Part shown: in pieces, positions 41,105-50,791 of the stretch
Layout: every line of letters starts with the position of its first letter
Position numbering within the stretch: the first letter of the stretch is position 1
NCBI GenBank assembly: GCA_019119835.1
Contig: DWWE01000043.1
Coordinates: 17,707 to 81,706, forward strand
Direction of reading: 5' to 3'
Length of the DNA: 64,000 nucleotides
DNA from: Candidatus Gemmiger stercoravium
GTDB taxonomy: Bacteria; Bacillota; Clostridia; Oscillospirales; Ruminococcaceae
Made by a program: the position numbers and the translations under genes
The notes under the pieces: generated by a model
Database searches by the model: none
The model's input: only the letters and a program-made list of their open reading frames with translations
Told to the model about the DNA's origin: nothing

Positions 41105-41142
41105 ACGCACAGCCCCCGCCGTTTTCGGCGGGGGCTGTGCGT
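41105..41142. terminator. Hairpin between converging kinase-like and comM genes
   Basis: Perfect 16-bp stem (41105-41120 with 41127-41142), 6-nt loop; the following T-tract is weak (CTCTGTTC). Confidence 0.65.
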
Positions 41143-41180
41143 CTCTGTTCAGGTTGGCCGGGGCAAGGGACGGCTTTCCC

Positions 41181-42698
41181 TTATCCTTCCCTGTCCAATT
41201 GCCGGTACTGCAGCGCCTCCATCAGCGCGGCGGCGTCGATGACCTCGCGGCCGTTCAGGTCGGCCACTGTGCGGGCTACCCGCAGGATGCGGTCGTAGGC
41301 GCGGGCGCTGTAGCCCATGCGGTCAAAGGCTGCCCGCAGCATCGTTTCGGCGGCGGGGGCCAGCGGGCAGAACCGGCGCAGCAGCCCGCTGGGCAGCTGG
41401 GCGTTGCAGCGCACCCCGGCGCCCTTGTACCGGTCCTGCTGCAGGGCGCGGGCCTCGGCCACCCGGCGGCGGATGGCCTCGCTGGGCTCGCCCCCGGTCT
41501 CGGCGGCCAGGGCCTCATACTCCACCGGCCGGGCTTCCACATGCAGGTCGATGCGGTCCAACAGCGGCCCCGAGATCCGCTGCCGGTACCGGGCGATGGC
41601 GCTGGGGGTGCAGCGGCATTCCTGCCCCGGGCAGCCGTGGTAACCGCAGGGGCAGGGGTTCATCGCCGCCACCAGCATGAACCGGCAGGGGTAGGTGGCG
41701 CTGCCGTGTACCCGGCTCACGGTGATCTGCCCGTCCTCCAGCGGCTGGCGCAGTACCTCCAGCGTCTCGCGGGAAAATTCCGGCAGTTCATCCAGAAACA
41801 GCACCCCGTTGTGGGCCAGGCTCACCTCGCCGGGCCGCGGCTGGCTGCCGCCGCCGGCCATGGCGGTGGCGCTGACGCTGTGGTGCGGGCTGCGGAAGGG
41901 CCGCTGCCGCAGCAGCCCGGTGCCGCCCGGTACCAGCCCCGCCACCGAGTACACCGCCGTCGTCTCCAGCGATTCGGCGTAGGAAAGCGGCGGCAGAATG
42001 CCCGGCAGCCGCTTGGCCAGCATACTCTTGCCGGTGCCCGGCGGGCCCACCATCAGCAGGTTGTGCCCGCCGGCGGCGGCCACCTCCAGCGCACGGCGGG
42101 CTTCCTCCTGCCCGCGCACGTCGGCAAAATCCGGCCCGGTCCAGACCCCGTCGGCATCATAGCCCTGCGCCGTGGCGGGGGAGAGGGGGGCGGCCCCGCT
42201 CAGGTGTTCGACCACCTGCCGGGCCGTGCGGGCCGGGTAGACGGTCAGCCCTTCGGCCACGGCGGCCTCGGCGGCGTTTTCGGCAGGCAGGAACAGCTCC
42301 CGCACGCCGGCTTTGGCGGCGGCCAGCGCCATGGGCAGCGCCCCGGCGATGGGCCGCAGCGCCCCGTCCAGACCCAATTCCCCCAAAAAAGCCTGGTGCG
42401 GGGCGGGGGCGGGCAGCTGGCCCTGGGCCGCCAGCAGACCGATGAAGACCGGCAGATCATACAGCGGGCCGGTCTTGCGCACGTCGGCGGGGGCCAGGTT
42501 GACCGTCACATGGCTGCTGGGCCAGGGATAGCGCAGGTTTTTGATGGCGCTGCGCACCCGCTCGCCGCATTCCCGCACGGCGGAATCCGGCAGGCCCACC
42601 ACCGCAAAAGCCGGCAGCCCGCCCGAGATGTCCGTCTCCACCGCCACCGGGTACCCGTTCAGGCCGGATACCCCCAGGCTGTTCACCGCTGCATACAC
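41181..42698 (-). CDS. comM: ComM/YifB-family Mg-chelatase-like ATPase
   Basis: A 505-aa AAA+ protein of the YifB/ComM family; in naturally competent bacteria ComM is a branch-migration helicase. The N-terminal Lon-protease-like region (VYAAVNSLGVSGLNGYPV; VVGLPDSAVRECGERVRSA) precedes the Mg-chelatase ATPase with Walker A MVGPPGTGKSMLA, Walker B VLFLDELPEF and a cysteine cluster MNPCPCGYHGCPGQECRC. GTG 42698 follows AAAGGGAGG; the open frame continues far upstream on this strand but that part is antisense to pgcA. It has its own promoter, divergent from pgcA. Confidence 0.92.
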   Translation of the reverse strand: MYAAVNSLGVSGLNGYPVAVETDISGGLPAFAVVGLPDSAVRECGERVRSAIKNLRYPWPSSHVTVNLAPADVRKTGPLYDLPVFIGLLAAQGQLPAPAPHQAFLGELGLDGALRPIAGALPMALAAAKAGVRELFLPAENAAEAAVAEGLTVYPARTARQVVEHLSGAAPLSPATAQGYDADGVWTGPDFADVRGQEEARRALEVAAAGGHNLLMVGPPGTGKSMLAKRLPGILPPLSYAESLETTAVYSVAGLVPGGTGLLRQRPFRSPHHSVSATAMAGGGSQPRPGEVSLAHNGVLFLDELPEFSRETLEVLRQPLEDGQITVSRVHGSATYPCRFMLVAAMNPCPCGYHGCPGQECRCTPSAIARYRQRISGPLLDRIDLHVEARPVEYEALAAETGGEPSEAIRRRVAEARALQQDRYKGAGVRCNAQLPSGLLRRFCPLAPAAETMLRAAFDRMGYSARAYDRILRVARTVADLNGREVIDAAALMEALQYRQLDREG

Positions 42699-42737
42699 GC
42701 CGCCCGCCTCCCTTTCACATCCGTGGACTCTGCTATC

Positions 42738-42766
42738 AGTATAGCGGCTTGCGGCCCGGCGGGCAA
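42738..42766 (-). promoter_or_regulatory. comM promoter
   Basis: On the minus strand TTGCCC (42761-42766), 17 bp, TATACT (42738-42743). Confidence 0.75.
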
Positions 42767-42827
42767 GCAAAAACGCCGAAAAACAGAAAAAAGAGGCTCG
42801 AAACCTGGCCCAACCCCCAAAATCCGA

Positions 42828-42856
42828 TTGACAAGGACGGTCTGGATTGGTATATT
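42828..42856 (+). promoter_or_regulatory. Phosphoglucomutase promoter
   Basis: Consensus TTGACA (42828-42833), 17 bp, TATATT (42851-42856). The transcription start expected near 42863 rules out the ATG at 42858 as the start codon. Confidence 0.85.
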
Positions 42857-42917
42857 TATGATAGTTAAGCAAAACTACCCAAAATATTTTGCTGAAAGAA
42901 AAGCGCAGGTGTTCAAA

Positions 42918-44600
42918 ATGTATAAAGAAATGTATGAACGTTGGCTGGCTTATGATCTGGACGATGCGGACCTCAAACCCGAACTGGAAAAGATCCAGGG
43001 GGATGACGCCGCCATCCAGGACCGCTTCGCCGTGGCGCTGAAATTCGGTACCGCGGGTCTGCGCGGGGTCATCGGCGCCGGCACCAACCGGATGAACGTC
43101 TATGTGGTCCGCCAGGCCACCCAGGGCCTGGCCAACTGGGTCAGGACCCAGGGCGGCACCCAGACCGTGGCCATCAGCTACGACAGCCGCATCAAGAGCG
43201 ATGTGTTCGCCAGGGCCGCCGCCGAAGTGCTGGCCGCCAACGGCGTCCATGTGCGCATATACAAGGCGCTGATGCCGGTGCCGGCGCTGAGCTTTGCCAC
43301 CCGTTACTACAACTGCAACGCCGGCATCATGGTCACGGCGTCCCACAACCCGGCCAAGTACAACGGCTACAAGGCCTACGGCCCCGACGGCTGCCAGATG
43401 ACCGACGAAGCCGCCGACATCGTTTATGCCGAGATCCAGAAGACCGATGTGCTCACCGGCGCCAGGACCATGCCCTTTGCCGAAGGCATGGAAAAGGGTC
43501 TGATCGAGTATGTGGGGGATGACTGCATCCGCGCCCTGTACGACGCCATCGAAGCCCGCTCCATCCGTCCGGGCATCTGCAAGACCGCCGGTCTCAAGCT
43601 GGTGTACAGCCCGCTGAACGGCTCCGGCCTGGTACCGGTCACCACCGTCCTGCGGGAAATCGGCATCACCGACATCACCGTCGTGCCCGAGCAGGAATAC
43701 CCCGACGGCAACTTCCCCACCTGCCCCTACCCCAACCCCGAGATCTTCGAGGCGCTGCGCCTGGGGCTGGAACTGGCCGAAAAGTCCGGCGCCGACCTGA
43801 TGCTCGCCACCGACCCCGACGCCGACCGGGTGGGCATCGCCGTCAAGTGCAAGGACGGCAGCTACGAGCTGCTCACCGGCAACGAGGTGGGCGTGCTGCT
43901 GCTGGACTACATCTGCGCCGGCCGCATCGAACAGGGCACCATGCCCAAGGACCCGGTCATGTGCAAGTCCATCGTCTCCACCCCGCTGGCGGACAAGGTG
44001 GCCGAGCATTACGGCGTCGAGTGCCGCAACGTCCTCACCGGCTTCAAGTGGATCGGCGACCAGATCGCCCGGCTGGAGGCGGACGGTCAGGTGGACCGCT
44101 TCCTCTTCGGCTTTGAGGAAAGCTACGGCTACCTCGCCGGGCCCTATGTCCGGGACAAGGACGCCATCATCGGCAGCATGCTGATCTGCGAAATGGCCGC
44201 CTACTACCGCTCCAAGGGCAGCTCCATCAAGGAGGAGCTGGAGCGCATCTACGCCGACTACGGCCGCTACCTGAACAAGGTGGACAGCTTTGAGTTCCCC
44301 GGCCTGTCCGGCATGGACAAGATGGCCGGCATCATGGAAAGTCTGCGCAAGGACCCGCCCAAGGACTTTGCCGGCGACAAGGTGGTCAAGGTCGTGGACT
44401 ACGAAAAGCCCGAGGAGACCGGCCTGCCCGCCGCCAACGTGCTGATCTATACGCTGGAAAGCGGCTCCACCGTGGTGGTGCGCCCCTCCGGCACCGAGCC
44501 CAAGATCAAGACCTACTTCACCACCAAGGGCAAGGACCTGGCCGAAGCCCAGGCCAAGAAGGACGAACTGGCCGAGGCCATCAAGCCGATCCTGGCCTGA
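42918..44600 (+). CDS. pgcA: Alpha-phosphoglucomutase/phosphomannomutase
   Basis: Interconverts glucose 1-phosphate and glucose 6-phosphate, linking the Leloir pathway and cell-wall glycans to glycolysis. The 560-aa protein has the active-site phosphoserine loop MVTASHNPAKYNGYK (Ser142), the metal loop ATDPDADRVG, the sugar loop FGFEESYGYL and the phosphate loop VVRPSGTEPK. The length fits the Firmicutes PgcA type. ATG 42918 follows GCAGGTG and lies downstream of the predicted transcription start. It is monocistronic and followed by the rpmE promoter. Confidence 0.95.
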   Translation: MYKEMYERWLAYDLDDADLKPELEKIQGDDAAIQDRFAVALKFGTAGLRGVIGAGTNRMNVYVVRQATQGLANWVRTQGGTQTVAISYDSRIKSDVFARAAAEVLAANGVHVRIYKALMPVPALSFATRYYNCNAGIMVTASHNPAKYNGYKAYGPDGCQMTDEAADIVYAEIQKTDVLTGARTMPFAEGMEKGLIEYVGDDCIRALYDAIEARSIRPGICKTAGLKLVYSPLNGSGLVPVTTVLREIGITDITVVPEQEYPDGNFPTCPYPNPEIFEALRLGLELAEKSGADLMLATDPDADRVGIAVKCKDGSYELLTGNEVGVLLLDYICAGRIEQGTMPKDPVMCKSIVSTPLADKVAEHYGVECRNVLTGFKWIGDQIARLEADGQVDRFLFGFEESYGYLAGPYVRDKDAIIGSMLICEMAAYYRSKGSSIKEELERIYADYGRYLNKVDSFEFPGLSGMDKMAGIMESLRKDPPKDFAGDKVVKVVDYEKPEETGLPAANVLIYTLESGSTVVVRPSGTEPKIKTYFTTKGKDLAEAQAKKDELAEAIKPILA

Positions 44601-44659
44601 CCGCCGCCTGCCCCGCCCCGGCGAGGGAAAGCGGGGAAAGGATGGGCGCAAGAAAAACC

Positions 44660-44688
44660 TTGACATCCCGCCGCATTTTTGCTATACT
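44660..44688 (+). promoter_or_regulatory. rpmE promoter
   Basis: Consensus TTGACA (44660-44665), 17 bp, TATACT (44683-44688). Confidence 0.85.
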
Positions 44689-44693
44689 ATTCC

Positions 44694-44823
44694 GGCAATC
44701 GTTCAGATGGCTGCTCCATTCGCACAGGATGGCGTATGCTGGTAGCCAACATTCGGAGATTGTGATGAGCGCATATATCAAGTATGCCTCCCCAAGTCAT
44801 GATCGTGAAAGAGGTGAAACGCA
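44694..44823 (+). promoter_or_regulatory. Long rpmE leader (candidate L31-responsive RNA)
   Basis: About 130 nt separate the predicted transcription start from the L31 start codon, unusually long for this window. It includes a possible GGCTGC...GGTAGCC pairing (near 44708-44750). L31 leaders that bind their own protein are known in Firmicutes and Actinobacteria. I could not match the consensus by eye, so this is a candidate only. Confidence 0.3.
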
Positions 44824-45030
44824 ATGAAAGAAGGCATCCATCCGAAGTATGTGGATTGCACCATCACCTGCGCCTGCGGCAACGTCATCCAGACCCGCTC
44901 CACCAAGCCGGAGATCCGTGTCGAAGTCTGCAGCAAGTGCCATCCCTTCTACACCGGCAAGCAGAAGCTGGTGGATACCGGCGGCCGTGTCGAGCGCTTC
45001 AAGCGCCGTTACGCCAAGACCGGCAAGTAA
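44824..45030 (+). CDS. rpmE: 50S ribosomal protein L31 (zinc-binding form)
   Basis: L31 bridges the ribosomal subunits. The 68-aa protein keeps the zinc-binding cysteines Cys16, Cys18, Cys36 and Cys39 ([14 protein letters not shown]), so it is the C+ form rather than the zinc-free YtiA type. ATG 44824 follows AAGAGGTG. A hairpin terminator follows immediately. Confidence 0.97.
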   Translation: MKEGIHPKYVDCTITCACGNVIQTRSTKPEIRVEVCSKCHPFYTGKQKLVDTGGRVERFKRRYAKTGK

Positions 45031-45045
45031 TCAGAACCCCATCGG

Positions 45046-45083
45046 TACCGCAGGCGGGCTTTCCGCCTGCGGTATCTTCGTCT
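45046..45083 (+). terminator. rpmE terminator
   Basis: Perfect 12-bp stem (45046-45057 with 45063-45074), 5-nt loop, then TCTTCGTCT; the T-tract is weak. Confidence 0.65.
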
Positions 45084-45105
45084 CTGTCAGGAAAGGAGCC
45101 TGCCC

Positions 45106-45723
45106 ATGCCGGACTATCGCACCATCCGCGGCACCGCCTGCTATACCTATGAAGAAAAGCGCAGCCGGTTCATCGGCGCGGTCTCCTTTGCCGATACCGA
45201 GCAAGCCGCCCTCGGCTTCCTCAACCGGGTGCGGGCGGCCAACCGCACCGCCCGGCACAATGTCTATGCCTATGTGCTGCAAAGCGGCCGGGTCCGCTAT
45301 TCGGACGACGGCGAACCCGCCAAGACCGCCGGCACCCCGGTGCTGGAGGTCATCCAGCATGCCGGCGTGTCGGATGTGGTCCTGGTGGTCACCCGGTATT
45401 TCGGCGGGATCCTGCTGGGCACCGGCGGGCTGGTGCGGGCCTATACGGCCGCGGCGTCCGGCGCCCTGGCCGCCGCCGAGCTGGTGCAGATGCGCAGCGT
45501 GGTGGACTGCGCCCTTGCGGTGCCTTATGCCCAGTACGAACCGGTCCGCCGCCTGATCGAGCAGGCGGGCGCCCGGCTGGAGGAACCGGAGTTTGCCGAC
45601 AAGGTCACGCTGCGCTGGCGCCAGCCCGCCGGGGAGGAGGGGGCGCTGTGCGCCGCACTGGACGAGGCGCTGCGCGGTGCGGCCGCCGTGACGGTCACAC
45701 CGCCCCATTTCGCCCCCTTCTGA
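45106..45723 (+). CDS. YigZ/IMPACT family protein
   Basis: A 205-aa IMPACT-family protein. The N-terminal domain carries the family signature: KRSRFIGAV near residue 18, ARHNVYAYV, and DDGEPAKTAGTPVLEV, then VVVTRYFGGILLGTGGLVRAY. The C-terminal ~70 residues form the DUF1949/EF-G-IV-like domain. YigZ relatives are thought to affect translation and peptidase regulation; biochemical function is not settled. ATG 45106 follows AAAGGAG. A GC hairpin with TTTT (about 45738-45767) follows the gene as a possible terminator. Confidence 0.9.
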   Translation: MPDYRTIRGTACYTYEEKRSRFIGAVSFADTEQAALGFLNRVRAANRTARHNVYAYVLQSGRVRYSDDGEPAKTAGTPVLEVIQHAGVSDVVLVVTRYFGGILLGTGGLVRAYTAAASGALAAAELVQMRSVVDCALAVPYAQYEPVRRLIEQAGARLEEPEFADKVTLRWRQPAGEEGALCAALDEALRGAAAVTVTPPHFAPF

Positions 45724-45837
45724 TCGGCCTGCACCTGCCGCCTGCGCCCCGCCGCGCGGGCGGTTTTCTGCCCCGGAAGGGGGACGAATTATGAACGAAA
45801 GGTGAAATTTGCCGCATTTCCGCCGACTTCAAAAGTG

Positions 45838-45865
45838 TTTTGGCCGTTTTTATCGTATCTATACT
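45838..45865 (+). promoter_or_regulatory. Promoter of the dgt-dnaG-rpoD gene group
   Basis: TTTTGG (45838-45843), 16 bp, TATACT (45860-45865). No terminator is seen from here until after rpoD, so it may serve all four genes. Confidence 0.6.
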
Positions 45866-45907
45866 ATAGAAGACATTTTTCTGCCGCGGGCAGGACAGGG
45901 GGGCTCC

Positions 45908-46909
45908 ATGACCATCCGGGAACAGACACAGACCATCGAACGGCTGACCCTCAGCCGCTATGCGGCGCTGAGCGAGCAGAGCCGCGGCCGCCGCCGGCCG
46001 GAACCGGAGGACCCGCTGCGCCCCTGTTTTCAGCGGGACCGGGACCGGATCCTGCACTGCAAGGCGTTCCGCCGCCTCAAACAGAAGACCCAGGTCTTCC
46101 TCTCGCCGGAGGGGGATCATTACCGGACCCGGCTGACCCATACGCTGGAAGTCAGCCAGATCGCCCGCACCATCGCCCGGGCCCTGCGCCTCAACGAAGA
46201 TCTGACCGAGGCCATCGCCCTGGGCCACGACCTGGGGCATACCCCCTTCGGCCATGCGGGGGAGAGGGCGCTCAACAAGCTGTGCCCCGGCGGGTTCACC
46301 CACTACCGCCAGAGCCTGCGGGTGGTGGACTTCCTTGAAAAGGACGGCAAGGGGCTGAACCTTTCCTGGGAGGTGCGCAACGGCATCATCACCCACACCA
46401 CCGGCACCTGGGCCCGCACGCTGGAGGGCTGCGCGGTCCGCTATGCCGACCACATCGCTTTTCTGAACCATGATATCGAGGATGCCATCACCGCCGGCGT
46501 GCTGGACCCGGCCGCCCTGCCCGCCGACGCGGTGCGGGTGCTGGGCACGACCAAGAGCGGGCGCATCACCACCATGATCACCGACCTGGTCAACAGCAGC
46601 CCCCGGGACAGGATGTCCTTCTCCCCCGAGGTGGAGGGCGCCTACAACCTGCTCAAAGACTTCATGTACTCCACCGTCTATGTGGACAAGGAAGCCAAGC
46701 GGGAGGAGGGCAAGGTGGACAAGCTGGTGGCCGAACTCTACGAAAGGCTCTGCGCCGACCCCGGCCTGATGCCCACCTTTTACATGGAGATCGCCTTCAA
46801 CGAGGGCATCGACCGGGCGGTGGCGGATTACATCTCCGGCATGAGCGACCGGTTCGCCGTCCGCCTGTTTGAACAGCTGTTCGTGCCCCAGAAGTGGACG
46901 GTGCTGTAA
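45908..46909 (+). CDS. dGTP triphosphohydrolase-like HD-domain protein
   Basis: Predicted to hydrolyse dGTP (or another dNTP) to the nucleoside and triphosphate. The 333-aa protein starts with a region typical of short Dgt proteins (RCxFQRDRDRILHCKAFRRL-like block at 40-57) and has the HD metal site: His78 (RLTHTLEV), His107-Asp108 (LGHDLGHTPFGH) and a later YADHIAFLNHDIEDA. ATG 45908 follows AGGGGGG. In Clostridia this gene commonly precedes dnaG and rpoD, as here. The substrate among dNTPs is not certain. Confidence 0.9.
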   Translation: MTIREQTQTIERLTLSRYAALSEQSRGRRRPEPEDPLRPCFQRDRDRILHCKAFRRLKQKTQVFLSPEGDHYRTRLTHTLEVSQIARTIARALRLNEDLTEAIALGHDLGHTPFGHAGERALNKLCPGGFTHYRQSLRVVDFLEKDGKGLNLSWEVRNGIITHTTGTWARTLEGCAVRYADHIAFLNHDIEDAITAGVLDPAALPADAVRVLGTTKSGRITTMITDLVNSSPRDRMSFSPEVEGAYNLLKDFMYSTVYVDKEAKREEGKVDKLVAELYERLCADPGLMPTFYMEIAFNEGIDRAVADYISGMSDRFAVRLFEQLFVPQKWTVL

Positions 46910-46936
46910 GGCGCAGCCGGGAAAGGAGGAACGCGG

Positions 46937-47266
46937 ATGGAGTTTCTGGGTGAAGTGCTGGATCTCTGCGTGGAGCTGCTGGGCGAGGTTTTCGTCCGGT
47001 GGATGCAGAACCTGGCCCGGGCCAACCGCAGGCTGTACATCGGGCTGTTCGGCCTGTTGCTGCTGGCGCTGGCGGGCGGGGCGGCGGCCTTCCTCCTCCA
47101 CAGCCTGTGGGGGCCGGCCTTTGGCCTGATCCTGCTGCTGGCATTTGCGCTGATCCTGTTCGTGATGGGGCTGCGCAAACCCAGGGACCGCCGCGCCGCC
47201 GCCTGGCAGGCCGACCGGGACCGCAAGGAGCGCGACCGCCGCACACGGAAAGAGTTCGACCGCTGA
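46937..47266 (+). CDS. Small two-segment membrane protein
   Basis: A 109-aa protein with two hydrophobic segments (about 34-55 and 59-77), an amphipathic acidic start (MEFLGEVLDLCVELLGEVF) and a highly charged basic C-terminus (RDRKERDRRTRKEFDR). ATG 46937 follows AAAGGAGG. It lies 27 bp after the dgt-like gene and 67 bp before dnaG in the same direction. I do not recognise a family. Its position in a conserved replication/transcription gene group is the only clue to function. Confidence 0.6.
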   Translation: MEFLGEVLDLCVELLGEVFVRWMQNLARANRRLYIGLFGLLLLALAGGAAAFLLHSLWGPAFGLILLLAFALILFVMGLRKPRDRRAAAWQADRDRKERDRRTRKEFDR

Positions 47267-47333
47267 CCCCGGCCTGGCAACCGGCCGGGGCCCCGGCGCC
47301 GATCTTGAATCGACAGGAAGGGAGGGGAAGACG

Positions 47334-49118
47334 ATGATCCCGCAGGAATACATCCAGGAAGTGGTCCGCCGCAACGACATCGAGGAGCTGGTCGGCCAGT
47401 ATGTGCAGCTGCGCCGCCGCGGCCGCACGCTGGTGGGGCTGTGCCCTTTCCACAACGAAAAATCCCCCTCCTTCACCGTCTATCCGGACACCCAGAGCTT
47501 TTACTGTTTCGGCTGCGGCGCCGGCGGCGACGCCATCACCTTCGTGCGCAAGATCAACAACCTGAGCTATGTGGAGTCGGTCAAGCAGCTGGCCTCCCGC
47601 GCCGGCATGCCGATGCCGGAGGAGGACGACAAGGAGGGCCGCGCCCGCAGCCGCCTGCTGGAGATCAACCGCTGCGCCGCCCGCTATTTTTACGAGCAGC
47701 TCAACCAGCGCACCCCCGAGGCGGCCGCCGCCCGCCGCTACTGGAAGGAAAAGCGCGGCCTGTCCGACGGGGCCATCCGCCGCTTCGGGCTGGGCTACGC
47801 GCCGGATGATTTCTCCGGCCTGCTGCACTATCTGCGCCAGCGCGGCTTCCGGGAGGAGGAACTGGAAAACTCCGGCCTGGTCAAGCGCAGCCAGAAAGGC
47901 AACCTCTACGACATCTTCCGCCACCGGGTCATGGTGCCGATCATCGACGTGCGGGGCAACATCATCGCCTTCGGCGGCCGGGTACTGGACGATTCCAAAC
48001 CCAAGTACATCAACAGCCCCGAGACGATGGTCTACAAGAAATCCCGCACGCTGTTCGCCCTCAACGTGGCCAAAAAGTCCACTTCCAAGCGGTTCATCCT
48101 CTGCGAAGGGTATATGGACGTGATCAGCATGCACGAGGCCGGGTTCGACACGGCGGTGTGCGCCTGCGGCACCGCCCTGACCGCCGAGCAGGTCAAGCTG
48201 CTCAGCGAATATGCCGAGGAGACCGTCCTCTGCTACGACTCGGACGAGGCCGGCCAGAAGGCCACCGAGCGCAGCCTGCATTTGTTCGAGAACAGCCCGG
48301 TCAAGGTCACGGTGCTCTCCATCCCCGGCGCCAAGGACCCGGACGAGTTCATCCGCACCTATGGCCGGGACCGGTTCGAGATGATCCTCAACGGTACCTC
48401 CAACCCCACCGAGTTCGAGCTGGGCAAGGCCAAAAAGAAGTACGACCTGCGCACCGACGACGGCCGGCTGGAGTACATCCGGGAGGCCATCGGCATCCTG
48501 GCCGGCAGCGGGGTCAGCCCCACCGCCCGGGATGTGTACGCCGGGCGCATCGCCGGCGAGACCGGGGTGGCCAAGCAGGCGGTGCTCTCCCAGCTGGAAG
48601 GCGCACTGCGCGGCGCCGCCCGGCGGGCCCGCCGGCAGGAACAGCGGGACCTGGCGGCCCAGGGCAACGGCGCCGGCATCCGGGTGCCCTATGACCGGGG
48701 CGGCGACAGGGCCCTGGCCCCGGCCAAGGCGTCCCGCCAGCTGGTGGCCGCGCTGCTGCAGGACCCGGACCAGATCCCCTATGTGCGCAGCCGGCTGGAC
48801 CTGGAGACCATCCCCGAACCCGAGATCCGGGCGGCGGTGGAGGCCATCTACACCTGCGCCGACCAGCGCCAGCCGGTGAACGCCACCTCGCTGCAAAGCC
48901 TGCTGCCCGACGAAAAAGCCTACAGCCTGGTCATGATGGTGCAGGCCCAGAACAGCGGCCAGACCCTGGTCCGCCAGGACATCGACATGTACCTGGACCG
49001 GCTGCGGCGCGGCACCCCCAAGAGCAGCCAGGCGGCCAAGACCGACGACGACGGCTTCCGGCGGCTGTTCGCCTCCATCGCCCAGGACAAACACGCCGGC
49101 GCAGCCGAAGAATCCTGA
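47334..49118 (+). CDS. dnaG: DNA primase
   Basis: Makes RNA primers for DNA replication. The 594-aa protein has the N-terminal zinc ribbon (Cys37, His40, Cys58, Cys61 in GLCPFHNEKSPSF and YCFGCG), the primase core (FGGRVL, YINSPET) and the TOPRIM domain with LCEGYMDVI and CYDSDEAGQKA. The C-terminal helicase-binding region follows an Arg/Ala-rich linker. ATG 47334 follows GGGAGGGG. It precedes rpoD, the conserved dnaG-rpoD order; rpsU, often first in this operon elsewhere, is absent. Confidence 0.97.
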   Translation: MIPQEYIQEVVRRNDIEELVGQYVQLRRRGRTLVGLCPFHNEKSPSFTVYPDTQSFYCFGCGAGGDAITFVRKINNLSYVESVKQLASRAGMPMPEEDDKEGRARSRLLEINRCAARYFYEQLNQRTPEAAAARRYWKEKRGLSDGAIRRFGLGYAPDDFSGLLHYLRQRGFREEELENSGLVKRSQKGNLYDIFRHRVMVPIIDVRGNIIAFGGRVLDDSKPKYINSPETMVYKKSRTLFALNVAKKSTSKRFILCEGYMDVISMHEAGFDTAVCACGTALTAEQVKLLSEYAEETVLCYDSDEAGQKATERSLHLFENSPVKVTVLSIPGAKDPDEFIRTYGRDRFEMILNGTSNPTEFELGKAKKKYDLRTDDGRLEYIREAIGILAGSGVSPTARDVYAGRIAGETGVAKQAVLSQLEGALRGAARRARRQEQRDLAAQGNGAGIRVPYDRGGDRALAPAKASRQLVAALLQDPDQIPYVRSRLDLETIPEPEIRAAVEAIYTCADQRQPVNATSLQSLLPDEKAYSLVMMVQAQNSGQTLVRQDIDMYLDRLRRGTPKSSQAAKTDDDGFRRLFASIAQDKHAGAAEES

Positions 49119-49196
49119 CATCACCGCCGACCGCCTGCGGGGCGGGCAACGGCCAACAATAAAAAGGGCCCCGAGCCCCAAAAGGAGACAGTATTT

Positions 49197-50290
<1,094 letters not shown>

Positions 50291-50294
<4 letters not shown>

Positions 50295-50339
50295 TCCGGG
50301 TCCTTCCTGTTTTGACTGATCCAGGTCCTTCCTGTTTTT
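50291..50339. repeat. Short tandem duplication across the rpoD stop codon
   Basis: Two 23-nt copies (50291-50313 and 50317-50339, one difference) of CTGATCC[G/A]GGTCCTTCCTGTTTT are arranged at a 26-bp period; the first contains the rpoD TGA stop. Confidence 0.8.
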
Positions 50340-50340
50340 C

Positions 50341-50371
50341 ACCGCCGCCCGAGCAGGGCGGCGGTTTTTCT
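50341..50371 (+). terminator. rpoD terminator
   Basis: Perfect 10-bp stem (50341-50350 with 50356-50365), GAGCA loop, TTTTC. Confidence 0.9.
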
Positions 50372-50606
50372 GTCTGAACAGAAAAATCCCGGTTGTCAAG
50401 AGCCGGTCTGTACAAAGTCGGCGCCCGGCTTCTGGTCAAAATGACGGCTTAACAGGCGCGGCGGCCTTTGTCAAGGGCTGCGCTCAGGTGGAAAACCGTC
50501 AATTTGCTGAATTTATTCACACGGGGCCGGGCGTTCGACGCTGGGGGCCAAAAACACACCGAAATGTAAAAAATGCGAAGGAGCGGCTACAATTTTCAAA
50601 AAAACG
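50372..50606. other. Gene-free region upstream of the rpoB promoter
   Basis: No coding frame, RNA gene or repeat was recognised. It does not contain rplJ or rplL, which normally precede rpoB. The stretch 50500-50600 is AT-richer than its surroundings. Confidence 0.5.
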
Positions 50607-50635
50607 TTGACAAAGGGGGCGGCTTGCGGTATACT
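50607..50635 (+). promoter_or_regulatory. rpoBC promoter
   Basis: Consensus TTGACA (50607-50612), 17 bp, TATACT (50630-50635). The leader to rpoB is about 150 nt and contains AATGGAATAG twice (50652-50661 and 50767-50776), the second just before the ribosome binding site. Confidence 0.85.
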
Positions 50636-50791
50636 GAACCAGTATCACAAAAATGGAATAGAGCGCCCTCAAGGGGCTGTACCGCCCGGGTCCTGACGAA
50701 AACTTTGTGAAAAGTGACGAAGATGACCCGCACACAGCGCGCCTTTGGTGGCAGCTTTGTCAATCTAATGGAATAGGAGTGGTCGCATTTT

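Noticed and set aside
42858..42860. ATG as an earlier start for phosphoglucomutase
   Set aside because: It lies 2 bp after the -10 box of a consensus promoter, upstream of the expected transcript start, and lacks a binding site.
42699..44666. Upstream extension of comM on the minus strand
   Set aside because: The frame stays open through the antisense of pgcA, but GTG 42698 has a strong binding site and a promoter lies at 42738-42766, so the longer form is not made.
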